Below, piece by piece: positions 34,810-43,040 of a stretch of DNA of 64,000 bases. The position numbers and the translations under genes were made by a program. The DNA lies in NCBI RefSeq assembly GCF_001298265.1, contig NZ_LGSZ01000053.1:62001-126000 (forward strand), read 5' to 3'. The notes beneath the pieces are model-generated. The model saw only the letters and a program-made list of their open reading frames with translations. It made no database searches and was not told where the DNA came from. This stretch comes from Allobosea vaviloviae. Lineage in GTDB: Bacteria; Pseudomonadota; Alphaproteobacteria; Rhizobiales; Beijerinckiaceae. Position 1 is the first letter of the stretch, and each line of letters opens with the position of its first letter.

Positions 34810-35637
34810 ATGCTCATCGCCCAGATCACCGACCTGCACATCCGCCCGCGCGGCAAGCCCGCCTATCGCGTTTCCGAGACCAATGCGCTGACCGAGCGCG
34901 CGCTCGATGTCGTCGCCCGGCTCCAGCCCCGCCCCGACCTGCTCGTCATCACGGGCGATCTCACTGATTGCGGACTCGCCGAGGAATACGCCCTGCTGAA
35001 AGGCATGCTGAGCCGGCTCGGCATGCCGGTTCTGGTGGTCCCCGGCAATCACGACCGCCGAGAGACCCTGACTGCCGGCCTGGCTTTCGACCCGCGCCAG
35101 GTTCTCGATGGCGGTTTCGTCCAGTTCGTCGCCGATCTTCCGGCCATGCGGCTGATCGGCCTCGACACCCTGCTGCCGGGCAAGAGTGCCGGTGCGCTCT
35201 GCGCGACGCGGCTTTCCTTCCTCGACAAGGCCCTTACGGAAGCGGACGGCAAGCCCGTCGCGATCTTCATGCACCACCCGCCCTTCGATTGCGGCATCGC
35301 CCATATGGATGCGATCCGCCTGCTCGACGGCGCGCAGGAGTTCGCGGCGATCGTCGCACGCCATCCCAATATCGAGCGCATCCTCTGCGGCCATCATCAC
35401 CGTCCGATCGTGACGCGTTTCGCCGGCACCATCGCGCAGATCGCGCCGAGCGTGACGCATCAGGTCACGCTCGACCTGTCGGAAACCAGCGACTCGACCT
35501 TCCACCTGGAACCGCCGGCCTATCTGCTCCATTCCTTCCGCGAAGGAGCCGGGTTCGTCACCCATACCGCCTATGTCGAGCGCTTTCCGGGGCCTTATCC
35601 CTTCGTGCTCGACGCCGACTATCCCGGCAGCCATTAG
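34810..35637 (+). CDS. GpdQ/CpdA-like metallophosphoesterase
   Basis: 275 aa cytoplasmic calcineurin-like phosphodiesterase. Metal motifs in order: ITDLHI (D-x-H), VITGDLTD (GDxxD), VVPGNHDRRE (GNHD), FMHHPPF and ILCGHHHRPI (GHxH). It has the GpdQ/cyclic-nucleotide-phosphodiesterase layout, including the long insert after the His. Downstream of a UgpB-like import system on the same strand, so hydrolysis of imported glycerophosphodiesters is the natural hypothesis; cAMP is an alternative. ATG at 34810; no strong ribosome site. Confidence 0.85.
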   Translation: MLIAQITDLHIRPRGKPAYRVSETNALTERALDVVARLQPRPDLLVITGDLTDCGLAEEYALLKGMLSRLGMPVLVVPGNHDRRETLTAGLAFDPRQVLDGGFVQFVADLPAMRLIGLDTLLPGKSAGALCATRLSFLDKALTEADGKPVAIFMHHPPFDCGIAHMDAIRLLDGAQEFAAIVARHPNIERILCGHHHRPIVTRFAGTIAQIAPSVTHQVTLDLSETSDSTFHLEPPAYLLHSFREGAGFVTHTAYVERFPGPYPFVLDADYPGSH

Positions 35638-35771
35638 ATCTTCGCGCGGGTGCGCGGCGACCGCCTGTGCGGTTGATGTTTGACTTGAGGGACGGTTCCC
35701 CCCTAGGAGCCGGGGTGGCTCCGCGCGGCCACCCTTGAAACAGCGCTTATCCCAAAGGAGACAACCCGAGA
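35638..35771 (+). promoter_or_regulatory. leader of hss with two mutually exclusive hairpins
   Basis: Within this 134-bp gap GGAGCC-GGGGT-GGCTCC (35706-35722) and GGGTGGC-TCCGCGCG-GCCACCC (35713-35734) are both perfect but share 35713-35719, so only one can form. A TTGACT at 35680-35685 could be a -35 box but has a poor -10 (CTAGGA). The start codon is preceded by AAAGGAG. Confidence 0.5.
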
Positions 35772-37208
35772 ATGAGCACCTGGCCCGTCTATGGAGAGAT
35801 CACCGGCCCGATCGTGATGATCGGCTTCGGTTCGATCGGCCGCGGGACGCTGCCGCTGATCGAACGCCACCTGAAGTTCGACAAGAGCCGCTTCGTCGTC
35901 ATCGCTCCCGATGACCAGAACCGCCATCTCCTCGACGAACGCGGCATCAGGTTCATCCAGGAAGCCGTGACGCTCGAAAATTACAAGGCGATGCTCGAGC
36001 CGTTGCTGACCGCCGGCGGCGGGCAGGGCTTCTGCGTGAACCTCTCCTGCGACACCGGCTCACGCGACATCATGGAGCTCTGCTCCAGCCTCGGCGCGCT
36101 CTATATCGACACAGTCAACGAGCCGTGGCTCGGCTTCTATTTCGACGAGACCAAGGGCCCGGGCGAGCGCTCGAACTACGCGCTGCGCGAGATGACGCTC
36201 GCCGCCAAGCGCGCCCGCCAGCCCGGCTCGACCACGGCCGTCTCCTGCTGCGGCGCCAATCCCGGCATGGCCTCCTGGCTGGCCAAGAAGGCTTTGCTGA
36301 ACGTCGCCGCCGATATGCGCCTCAACGTGCCGCAGCCGACCACCCGCGAGGAATGGGCCGGGCTGATGAAGCAGGTCGGCGTCAAGGGAATCCACATCGC
36401 CGAGCGCGACACACAGCGCTCGAAGAACCCCAAGCCGCCGGGCGTCTTCGTCAACACCTGGTCGGTCGAGGGCTTCATCTCCGAGGGCGTCCAGCCCGCC
36501 GAACTCGGCTGGGGCACCCACGAGAAATGGATGCCGGAGAACGCCCGCACCCACGAGACAGGCTCGCAGGCCGCGATCTACCTGATGCAGCCCGGCGCCG
36601 CGACCAAGGTGCGCAGCTGGTGCCCGACGCCGGGTCCCCAGCACGGCTTCCTGGTGACGCATAACGAGTCGATCTCGATCGCCGACTATTTCACGGTCCG
36701 CGACGACAGCGGCAAGGCGATCTACCGCCCGACCTGCCACTACGCCTATCACCCCGCCAACGACGCGGTGCTCTCGCTGCATGAGATGTTCGGCAATGCC
36801 GGCCGCCCGCAGGAGGAGCATCACATCCTCGACGAGGGAGAGGTCATCGACGGCATCGACGAGCTCGGCGTGCTGCTCTACGGCCACGAGAAGGGCGCCT
36901 ACTGGTTCGGCTCGCAGCTCTCCACCGAGGAGACTCGCAAGCTCGCCCCCTACCAGACAGCGACCGGCCTGCAGGTCACCTCGGCCATCCTCGCCGGCAT
37001 GGTCTGGGCGCTGGAGAACCCGAAGGCCGGCATCGTCGAGGTCGAGGAGATGGATCTCGACCGCTGCCTGGAAATCCAGATGCCCTATCTCGGGCCGGTG
37101 AAGGGCTACTACACCGACTGGACCCCGCTCGACGGTCGCCCCGGCCTCTTCCCCGAGGACATCGACGAGAGCGATCCCTGGCAGTTCCGGAATATCCTGG
37201 TTCGGTGA
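35772..37208 (+). CDS. hss: homospermidine synthase
   Basis: 478 aa, NAD-dependent. Converts two putrescines (or putrescine plus spermidine) to sym-homospermidine, the main long polyamine of many alphaproteobacteria. Rossmann motif VMIGFGSIGRGTLPLIERH; conserved YIDTVNEPWLGFYF, SCCGANPGMASWLAKKAL, GFISEGVQPAELGWGTHE, HNESISIADYFTV and AYWFGSQLS. Length normal. AAAGGAG lies 12-18 nt before the ATG. Works downstream of the ornithine decarboxylase at 29.6 kb. Confidence 0.96.
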   Translation: MSTWPVYGEITGPIVMIGFGSIGRGTLPLIERHLKFDKSRFVVIAPDDQNRHLLDERGIRFIQEAVTLENYKAMLEPLLTAGGGQGFCVNLSCDTGSRDIMELCSSLGALYIDTVNEPWLGFYFDETKGPGERSNYALREMTLAAKRARQPGSTTAVSCCGANPGMASWLAKKALLNVAADMRLNVPQPTTREEWAGLMKQVGVKGIHIAERDTQRSKNPKPPGVFVNTWSVEGFISEGVQPAELGWGTHEKWMPENARTHETGSQAAIYLMQPGAATKVRSWCPTPGPQHGFLVTHNESISIADYFTVRDDSGKAIYRPTCHYAYHPANDAVLSLHEMFGNAGRPQEEHHILDEGEVIDGIDELGVLLYGHEKGAYWFGSQLSTEETRKLAPYQTATGLQVTSAILAGMVWALENPKAGIVEVEEMDLDRCLEIQMPYLGPVKGYYTDWTPLDGRPGLFPEDIDESDPWQFRNILVR

Positions 37209-37213
37209 GACCT

Positions 37214-37348
37214 GTCATTCCGGGGGCAGGCGCACAGCGCCTGAACCCGGAACCCACGACCGGGCACCCGGGTGTGGCTCCGCTCCGGCTGGCGTTGCAC
37301 CCCGTCATGGGTTCCGGGTTCGGCCCTTCGGGCCGAACCCGGAATGAC
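37214..37348. repeat. GTCAT...ATGAC palindromic element (copy 5)
   Basis: GTCATTCCGGGGGCAGGCG at one end, CCGAACCCGGAATGAC at the other, with internal GGAACCCACGACCGG and ATGGGTTCCGGGTTCGG. Fills the gap between convergent hss and the MFS gene. Closest to copy 2. Confidence 0.87.
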
Positions 37349-37354
37349 AACGGT

Positions 37355-38752
37355 TTACGGCGCCCGTTTGACCTTCACCCCCGCCAGCAGCGCCCCACCG
37401 GTGAGGAAAAACAGGATCAGCACCGCCAGCCCCGCCCGCTGGCTGGCGAACACCGTCGTCGCCAGCGCCACCAGCGTCGGCCCGAGAAACGACGTGACCT
37501 TCCCCGACAGCGCAAACAGCCCGAAGAACTCGCCCACGCGCTCCGGCGGCGCCAGCCGCGCCATCAGGCTGCGCGAGGACGCCTGTAGCGGTCCCGCCAC
37601 CAACCCGATCAGCAGCCCCAGGCCGAGATAGACCTTCTCGGGCAGCGAGCCGAACAAGCCGTCGCCGGGCGTCGCAGGCGCCGCCTCGACCACGAACAGG
37701 ATGCGGTCTGGCGCCAGCGAGAGGATGCCGAGACAGGCGACCAGCAGGCAGGCGATCGCTCCCAGCACCACCGCCTTGCCCCCGATCGCGTCATCGACCC
37801 GCCCGCCGAGCCAGGCGCCGAGCGTGCCGGTGATCGTCAGCATGATGCCGAAGATGCCGATCTCGATCGTCTGCCAGCCGAAGACGCCAGCGGCATAAAT
37901 GCCCCCGAAGGCGAACAGCGCCACCAGCGCGTCCTGGTAGATCATGTTGGCGAGCAGGAAGCGTCCGAGCGACGGCAGCCGCGGCAGTTCCCGCAGCGTG
38001 TCCATGAGGCGGCCGACGCCGCCTTTCGCGGCCTCGGTCAGGCCCATGCCGGTCCGAGCGGAATCCGGCGTGAACAGAAACATCGGCGCGACGAAGACCA
38101 CGAACCACAACGCCGTCAGCGGCCCGGAGAAGCGGTCACCCTCGCGCGCGGCGGCGTCGAGCCCCAGCATCGGCGTCAGACCGACCAGCGTCCTGCCCGT
38201 CAGCGGATCGGCCGCCAGCAGCGCCAGCACGATCGCAAGCGAGATCAGCCCGCCGAGATAGCCGATGGCCCAGCCCGTCCCCGAGAGCCAGCCGAGCCGC
38301 TCGGGCGGCACCAGCCGCGTCATCATCGCATTGTTGAAGGTGGTCGCGAATTCCGCGCCGATCGTCGCGACGACGAATCCGCAAAGCGCGATCGGCACCG
38401 CGAGGGCTGAGCCCGGCACGGCGAACCAGAGCGCGCCCGAGCCCAGAACCAGCATTGCCCCAAACACCGCGATCCAGGGCTTGCGCGGCCCGGTGCGGTC
38501 GGCGATGCCGCCCAGAAGCGGCGAGAGCAGCGCGATGCACAGTCCAGCAAAGCCGGTCGCATAACCCCACAGCGCCTGGCCCTCCGCCGGATCGGAGGCG
38601 AGCGCTGCGGCGAAGAACGGCGCGAAGACGAAGGTCGTGATCAGCGTGAAGAAGGGCTGTGCCGCCCAGTCGAAGAACAACCAGGCTGTGACGGCGCGCC
38701 TCGGGGGGTAGTGGACAGGCGCAATGGCAGCCGGCTCCATGACGGCGTTCAT
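37355..38752 (-). CDS. MFS transporter of the UMF1 family
   Basis: 465 aa, about 12 membrane segments. UMF1 hallmarks: start AVTAWLFFDWAAQPFFTLITTFVFAPFFA, LLGGIADRTGPRKPW, NNAMMTRLVPPERLGWLSGTGWAIGYLGG, NMIYQDALVALFAFGGIYAAG and GPLQASSRSLMARLAPPERVGEFFGLFALSGK. Related to yeast vacuolar amino-acid exporters; the bacterial substrate is unknown. GTG at 38761 or ATG at 38740 are alternative starts. Confidence 0.9.
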   Translation of the reverse strand: MNAVMEPAAIAPVHYPPRRAVTAWLFFDWAAQPFFTLITTFVFAPFFAAALASDPAEGQALWGYATGFAGLCIALLSPLLGGIADRTGPRKPWIAVFGAMLVLGSGALWFAVPGSALAVPIALCGFVVATIGAEFATTFNNAMMTRLVPPERLGWLSGTGWAIGYLGGLISLAIVLALLAADPLTGRTLVGLTPMLGLDAAAREGDRFSGPLTALWFVVFVAPMFLFTPDSARTGMGLTEAAKGGVGRLMDTLRELPRLPSLGRFLLANMIYQDALVALFAFGGIYAAGVFGWQTIEIGIFGIMLTITGTLGAWLGGRVDDAIGGKAVVLGAIACLLVACLGILSLAPDRILFVVEAAPATPGDGLFGSLPEKVYLGLGLLIGLVAGPLQASSRSLMARLAPPERVGEFFGLFALSGKVTSFLGPTLVALATTVFASQRAGLAVLILFFLTGGALLAGVKVKRAP

Positions 38753-38800
38753 CGGTACCACCAGCCGTTGGACGTTTCAGCACCTGAACCCAAACGCGCC

Positions 38801-38906
38801 GTCATCCCGGACGCAGCGCAGCGGAGATCCGGGATCCATTCCGGAACGCTGGTCCTGAAAGGTTCGGGAATGGATCCCGGGTCTCCCTTCGGTCGCCCGG
38901 GATGAC
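38801..38906. repeat. GTCAT...ATGAC palindromic element (copy 6)
   Basis: GTCATCCCGGACGCAGCG ... GGATCCATTCCGG ... GGAATGGATCCCGGGTC ... CGCCCGGGATGAC. Lies after the stop of the Lon-N-domain gene and before the MFS gene, both on the minus strand. Confidence 0.87.
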
Positions 38907-38933
38907 GGCGCGGAGAGGGGAATCGGAAGAGGT

Positions 38934-39599
38934 TCACTGCAGCGTCGTCTCGGGATCGCCGCCATTGCGTGCGAGCTCGATCTCGGTGATCGCAACCAGC
39001 ACCTCGGCCCGCTCCTTGAGGCTAGCCGCCTCGAGCAGCGCCTGCTTTTCGCGCGGTCCGAACGGACACATCATCGACAGCGCATTGACCAGCGCCTCGT
39101 TGGGCGCTTCGTTGACGCCCTTCCAGTCGATCTTGAGGTCGCTCGCCTTGGCGAAGGCCCGCAAGGCCTTCAACAGCGCCGCGCGATCGACCTCGTCCTC
39201 GCCAGCGCGGGCGGTGAAGTCGAGGAGGAACTCGTCATAGGCGATGCGGCACTGGCGATAGGGCGTCGTGACCGGCAGTTCCTCGGCGACGCGGAAGCGG
39301 CTGATCCCCGTCAGGGTCACGATGTAGCGGTCGTCCCCGGTCTCGGCGAATTGCGTGATCCGGCCGAGGCAGCCGACCTGCAGCAGAGGCGGCGTCGCCG
39401 ACTGGCGCCCGCTCTCGGGTTCGGGCTGGATCACCCCGACGACGCGGTGGGTCCTGATCGCGTCGTCGATCATCGCGATATAGCGCGGCTCGAAGATGTT
39501 GAGTGGCATCTGCCCGCGCGGCAGCAACAGGGCACCGCCCAGCGGGAAGATCGGGACCACCAACGGGCAATCCTCGGGTCCCTTGTAGACGGCGTTCAT
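38934..39599 (-). CDS. LON peptidase N-terminal substrate-binding domain protein
   Basis: 221 aa consisting only of the Lon-N domain: PIFPLGGALLLPRGQMPLNIFEPRYIAMIDDAI, GCLGRITQFAETGDDRYIVTLTGISRFR, then a helical C-terminal part. No AAA or protease domain, as in the widespread stand-alone family. 25 bp after the thioredoxin gene on the same strand, suggesting a proteostasis operon. An in-frame start at 39605 is possible. Confidence 0.92.
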   Translation of the reverse strand: MNAVYKGPEDCPLVVPIFPLGGALLLPRGQMPLNIFEPRYIAMIDDAIRTHRVVGVIQPEPESGRQSATPPLLQVGCLGRITQFAETGDDRYIVTLTGISRFRVAEELPVTTPYRQCRIAYDEFLLDFTARAGEDEVDRAALLKALRAFAKASDLKIDWKGVNEAPNEALVNALSMMCPFGPREKQALLEAASLKERAEVLVAITEIELARNGGDPETTLQ

Positions 39600-39624
39600 A
39601 CCCATCTGCGGCAGTTCCTCGGGG

Positions 39625-40524
39625 TCAGGAGAACAACAGGGTGGACAGCTTGCGGCGACCGGCCATGCTGTGCTCGTCCATGGGGCCCCAGGCCTCGAAG
39701 AATTGCAGCAGCTGCTTGCGGGCGCCGTCGTCGTTCCATGTTCGATCGGCCTTGATGATGGCGATCAGATGATCGACCGCCTCCTCGCGCCTCTCGCGGG
39801 CGTTCAGCGCCAAGGCGAGGTCGAAGCGGGCCTGATGGTCTTTCGGGTCGGCCGCGACCTTCGCCTCGAGCTCGCCGGTGTCGCCGAGCGCGGCCGCCTG
39901 TTCGGCGAGTTCGAGCGCGGCGCGCACGGCCGCGACCGTCGGGTCCGCCGCCTTCGCCTCGGGGACCATGGCGAGAATGCCGGTGGCACCTTCGAGGTCG
40001 CCCATGTCGAGATGCAGCCGCGCCAGGCCGGCGATGGCCGCGACATTCTCGGGCTCGAGTTCGAGCACGCCCGCATAGAGTTCGCTGGCACCGGCAGCGT
40101 CGCCAGCCTCAGTGGCTGCCTTCGCCGCAGCAATCAGCTCTTCCGTCGCGCCCGGCCCCAGCTTGCCGACCAGCTTCTCGATGAAGGCCTTGATCTGGCT
40201 TTCGGGCTGCGCGCCCATGAAGCCGTCGATCGGCTGGCCCTGCTTGAAGGCGATCACGGCGGGAATCGACTGGATGCCGAGCTGGCCCGGAATCTCCGGG
40301 AAGTCGTCGATGTTCATCTTGACGAGCCGGACCTTGCCGCGCGCCTCCTTGACCACCTTCTCGATGACCGGGGTCAGCTGCTTGCAGGGCCCGCACCAGG
40401 GCGCCCAGAAATCCACCAGCACAGGCTGGTTCATCGACTCGGCGATGACATCCTGCCGAAACCCTTGGGTCGTCGTGTCCTTGATCAGGCCGGGCTTTTC
40501 GGCCGCTTCGGTATTGACCAGCAT
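39625..40524 (-). CDS. thioredoxin-TPR co-chaperone, CnoX/YbbN-like
   Basis: 299 aa. The N-terminal thioredoxin domain (about residues 15-120) has an intact active site, FWAPWCGPCKQLTP, and cis-Pro in IQSIPAVIAF. The C-terminal about 150 residues form TPR-like helices (ASELYAGVLELEPENVAAIAGLARLHLDMGD, DHQARFDLALALNARERREEAVDHLIAIIK), the CnoX design. E. coli CnoX has a variant active site, while many alphaproteobacterial members keep CGPC. Acts as a redox holdase in the cytoplasm. Confidence 0.93.
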   Translation of the reverse strand: MLVNTEAAEKPGLIKDTTTQGFRQDVIAESMNQPVLVDFWAPWCGPCKQLTPVIEKVVKEARGKVRLVKMNIDDFPEIPGQLGIQSIPAVIAFKQGQPIDGFMGAQPESQIKAFIEKLVGKLGPGATEELIAAAKAATEAGDAAGASELYAGVLELEPENVAAIAGLARLHLDMGDLEGATGILAMVPEAKAADPTVAAVRAALELAEQAAALGDTGELEAKVAADPKDHQARFDLALALNARERREEAVDHLIAIIKADRTWNDDGARKQLLQFFEAWGPMDEHSMAGRRKLSTLLFS

Positions 40525-40617
40525 CGGTCGTCCTTCGTCGCGCTTGAATCAGACAAGAATTGGATCAGACAAGAGGTCGGTTGGCCGCCGTTGCGACCGA
40601 ACCATAGATGGGGAGGA

Positions 40618-41160
40618 TCAGCCGTTCTGTCCATCATCGGGAACCGGCAAATCGACGATCAGAGGCTCATGGCCGGTCCCGCGCAGGAAGGCGAGCATGT
40701 CGTCGCGGCCGATCCGCAGCGTCGCCGTATTGATCAGCGGATGGAAGTTCATATCCTCGCCGCCGGTGAGGTTGCGGTCCAGCACCATCGTCACCGCCCC
40801 CGCCCGGTCGTTGATCACCGCGAAGGCCGTGACCGAGCCGGGCGTGACGCCGAGCTTGTCCATCAACGCCTCGGCCGAGCAGAAGGACAGCCGCCCGCTG
40901 GCGCCCAGCGTCTCATGCAGCCGTTTCAGGTCGATACGGGCGTTCTCGCGCGCCGAGACCAGGAAGAGCCGGCCCTTCTTGTCCTTCACGAACAGGTTCT
41001 TCGAATGCAGCCCCGGCAGCGTGCCGCGCAGGCTCTGCGATTCGGCCACGGTGAAGACCGCCTCGTGATCGATGCGCTCGAAGGCGATTCCCTGCTGCGA
41101 GAGGTAGGCACACAGTTCGTCGGGGGTCAGCGGAGTTGCGGTCGCGAGCATCTGGGACAT
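40618..41160 (-). CDS. YbaK/ProX-type aminoacyl-tRNA deacylase
   Basis: 180 aa from the ATG of MSQMLATATPL at 41160. YbaK/EbsC fold with HSKNLFVKDKKGRLFLV, VTPGSVTAFAVINDRAGAVTMVLD and C-terminal NFHPLINTATLRIGRDDMLAFL, the free-standing ProX (prolyl-tRNA editing, Ala-tRNA-Pro) pattern. The frame continues upstream to 41352 in sequence without conservation. Confidence 0.9.
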   Translation of the reverse strand: MSQMLATATPLTPDELCAYLSQQGIAFERIDHEAVFTVAESQSLRGTLPGLHSKNLFVKDKKGRLFLVSARENARIDLKRLHETLGASGRLSFCSAEALMDKLGVTPGSVTAFAVINDRAGAVTMVLDRNLTGGEDMNFHPLINTATLRIGRDDMLAFLRGTGHEPLIVDLPVPDDGQNG

Positions 41161-41395
41161 CGGGTTTGTGTGGGTTCGGCGGTGGCGGATCGGTTCCCGC
41201 CGGCGCGCTGCGATGCGTACCGCTCCGGAAGCGCCGCCACAAGCGCGGTTTTCCGCACGATCGGGCCTCAAAAAGCGGGGCCTGGAACGGCATTCAGCAA
41301 AAGATGCAAGATGCGCAACAAGGCGCTTGCGCTGCGCGCCGCTTTGGGGCAATAAGCCGGCCTCCGCAGCGGAAACGCCGCGAACATGTCCTGAT

Positions 41396-41470
41396 GCGGG
41401 AGTAGCTCAGGGGTAGAGCACAACCTTGCCAAGGTTGGGGTCGAGGGTTCGAATCCCTTCTCCCGCTCCA
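41396..41470 (+). tRNA. tRNA-Gly, anticodon GCC
   Basis: Complete cloverleaf with acceptor GCGGGAG/CTCCCGC, D-arm AGCTCAGGGGTAGAGC, anticodon arm CAACC-TTGCCAA-GGTTG (GCC at 41428-41430), T-arm GAGGG-TTCGAATC-CCTTC and an encoded CCA. Confidence 0.97.
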
Positions 41471-41496
41471 GGACATACAGCCTTCGAGATTGTCGC

Positions 41497-41522
41497 AAGC
41501 GTCGGGTCTCCCGGCGCTTTTT
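41497..41522 (+). terminator. intrinsic terminator of tRNA-Gly
   Basis: AAGCG-T-CGGG-TCT-CCCG-G-CGCTT followed by TTT: a 10-pair stem with one T-G pair, 27 bp after the tRNA. Confidence 0.85.
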
Positions 41523-41726
41523 GCGTTTGGCGACCGATCGCGGGCCGCCTTCGCCTGGCCGCCGCGCTCCTTGCGATCCTGACGGCGCGGTCTGGCCACC
41601 CACGGCTTGAGTGGCACGCCCGAACGATAAGCGTCACGAGCCGCTATCGGCCGCATCCGCGACGACGCAGAGCCCTGTCCGAGCCAGCCAGGAATTGCTG
41701 GCGCGGCCTTTACGCGACAGAAATTC

Positions 41727-41740
41727 TCTTGCATGCAAGA
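41727..41740. promoter_or_regulatory. GntR-type operator, copy 1
   Basis: Perfect palindrome TCTTGCATGCAAGA, 183 bp upstream of the amidohydrolase start. Matches the sites at 42930 and 44598. Confidence 0.75.
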
Positions 41741-41923
41741 AATGGATGATGCACCCCTCGGCAGATGAGAGGATGGCCGTGGGCGTCGGGAGAGTGATGA
41801 GACGGCCCTCCGGCTCGCGGATGAACGGCACGGGTCGGATCGATCAAGTGCGGCGCCGCCTTGGGCACAGCCATCGCTGGGCTTCCACAGGCTGCAGCGC
41901 TTCCATGCGGAGTTGTTGTTGAA

Positions 41924-42874
41924 ATGAAGACCATCCACGGCAAATGGAACGCCGATGAAAGCGCGATCACGCTGATCGACGCGCATCACCACCTGTGGGA
42001 TCTGAAAAACAACTATTATCCCTGGCTGTCCGACACACCAGAAGACCGGTTCTTCCTCGGGAACTACGATCTCATCAAGCGCGACTATATGCCTGACGAC
42101 TATCGCCGCGACACGTCCCGACACAACGTCTTGATGACCGTCCATTGCGAGGCCGAATGGGATCGCACCGACCAGGTCGGCGAAACCCGCTGGCTCAGCG
42201 CCATCAGCGAGCGCTTCGGCTTTCCCAATGCCATCGTCGCTCACGCCTGGTTTCATACGCCCGACGCGGCTGAGGTCCTGGCGCGGCAGGCGGCGTTCCC
42301 GATAGTGCGCGGCATTCGCTCCAAGCCGGTGACCTCGCATTCGCCCGACACGATGACGCCGGGCGCTCCCGGCACGATGCAGGATGAGGCCTGGCTACGG
42401 GGCTTCGCGCGATTGCAGGATTACGGCCTGAGCTGGGATTTGCGCGTTCCCGCCTGGCATCTGGCGGAAGCCGCCGAGGTTGCGCGCCTGTTTCCGGACA
42501 TCAGGATCATCCTGAACCACACCGGCTTTCCGTGGGACCGCTCGGAGGAAGGCCTCGCAGCCTGGCGCTCGCAGATGCAGACGATCGCGAGACAGCCCAA
42601 CGTCCACCTGAAGGTCTCGGAGTTCGGCCTCAAGGACCAGCCCTGGGATTTCGACTCCAACAAGCGGATCGTCCGGGACGCGGTGTCGATCTTCGGCATC
42701 GAGCGGTGCGTCTTCGCGAGCAATTTCCCCGTCGCGGGTCTGCGGGTCGATTTCGACACGCTGGTCAGCTCCGTTTCGCGCATGCTGGAGGATTACTCGC
42801 CCGGTGACCGGGAGAGGTTCTTCTGGCGGAATGCTGTTGCGTTTTATCGCCTGCCCGAACCGGAAGCGGCCTGA
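41924..42874 (+). CDS. amidohydrolase-2 family hydrolase (lactonase-like)
   Basis: 316 aa TIM-barrel metal-dependent hydrolase. HxH metal site in LIDAHHHLWDL, then HVNV-like barrel strands ending IILNHTGFPWDR, VHLKVSEFG and CVFASNFPVAGL with the Asn-Phe-Pro typical of this family. Relatives include sugar-acid lactonases and pyrone/aromatic ring-opening hydrolases. The position beside a sugar-acid type SDR and dehydratase favours a lactonase (inference). ATG at 41924. Preceded by operator copy 1. Confidence 0.87.
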   Translation: MKTIHGKWNADESAITLIDAHHHLWDLKNNYYPWLSDTPEDRFFLGNYDLIKRDYMPDDYRRDTSRHNVLMTVHCEAEWDRTDQVGETRWLSAISERFGFPNAIVAHAWFHTPDAAEVLARQAAFPIVRGIRSKPVTSHSPDTMTPGAPGTMQDEAWLRGFARLQDYGLSWDLRVPAWHLAEAAEVARLFPDIRIILNHTGFPWDRSEEGLAAWRSQMQTIARQPNVHLKVSEFGLKDQPWDFDSNKRIVRDAVSIFGIERCVFASNFPVAGLRVDFDTLVSSVSRMLEDYSPGDRERFFWRNAVAFYRLPEPEAA

Positions 42875-42929
42875 CATCCCTGACCGCGAGGTCCGGCGCA
42901 GGCTCCGGCCGGCAGGCGGGCGATAAAAT

Positions 42930-42943
42930 TCTTGCATGCAACA
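42930..42943. promoter_or_regulatory. GntR-type operator, copy 2
   Basis: TCTTGCATGCAACA, one base from the perfect palindrome, 97 bp upstream of the SAF-domain oxidoreductase gene. Confidence 0.7.
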
Positions 42944-43040
42944 TTGGGCTGTGCCTTCTTTCGATCGCGCCGGGGAACCCGGCCCCCGGGCGGCGACGAT
43001 CGCCCGGCCACAGTGACTGGCGGAAACGCGCGCGGGTGAA

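Larger units (their letters stand above)
41471..41923. other. gap between tRNA-Gly and the catabolic block
   Basis: About 450 bp. It holds the tRNA terminator and the first TCTTG-N4-CAAGA operator. Short frames here lack ribosome sites and conserved features, and I call none of them. Confidence 0.5.

Noticed and set aside
35638-35771. mini-ykkC or SAM-II riboswitch before hss
   Set aside because: The hairpin loops lack the ACGR of mini-ykkC and I find none of the SAM-II core; left as an unnamed leader.
41471-41850. Short open frames after tRNA-Gly as genes
   Set aside because: They cross the tRNA terminator or the operator, lack ribosome sites and show no protein-like features.
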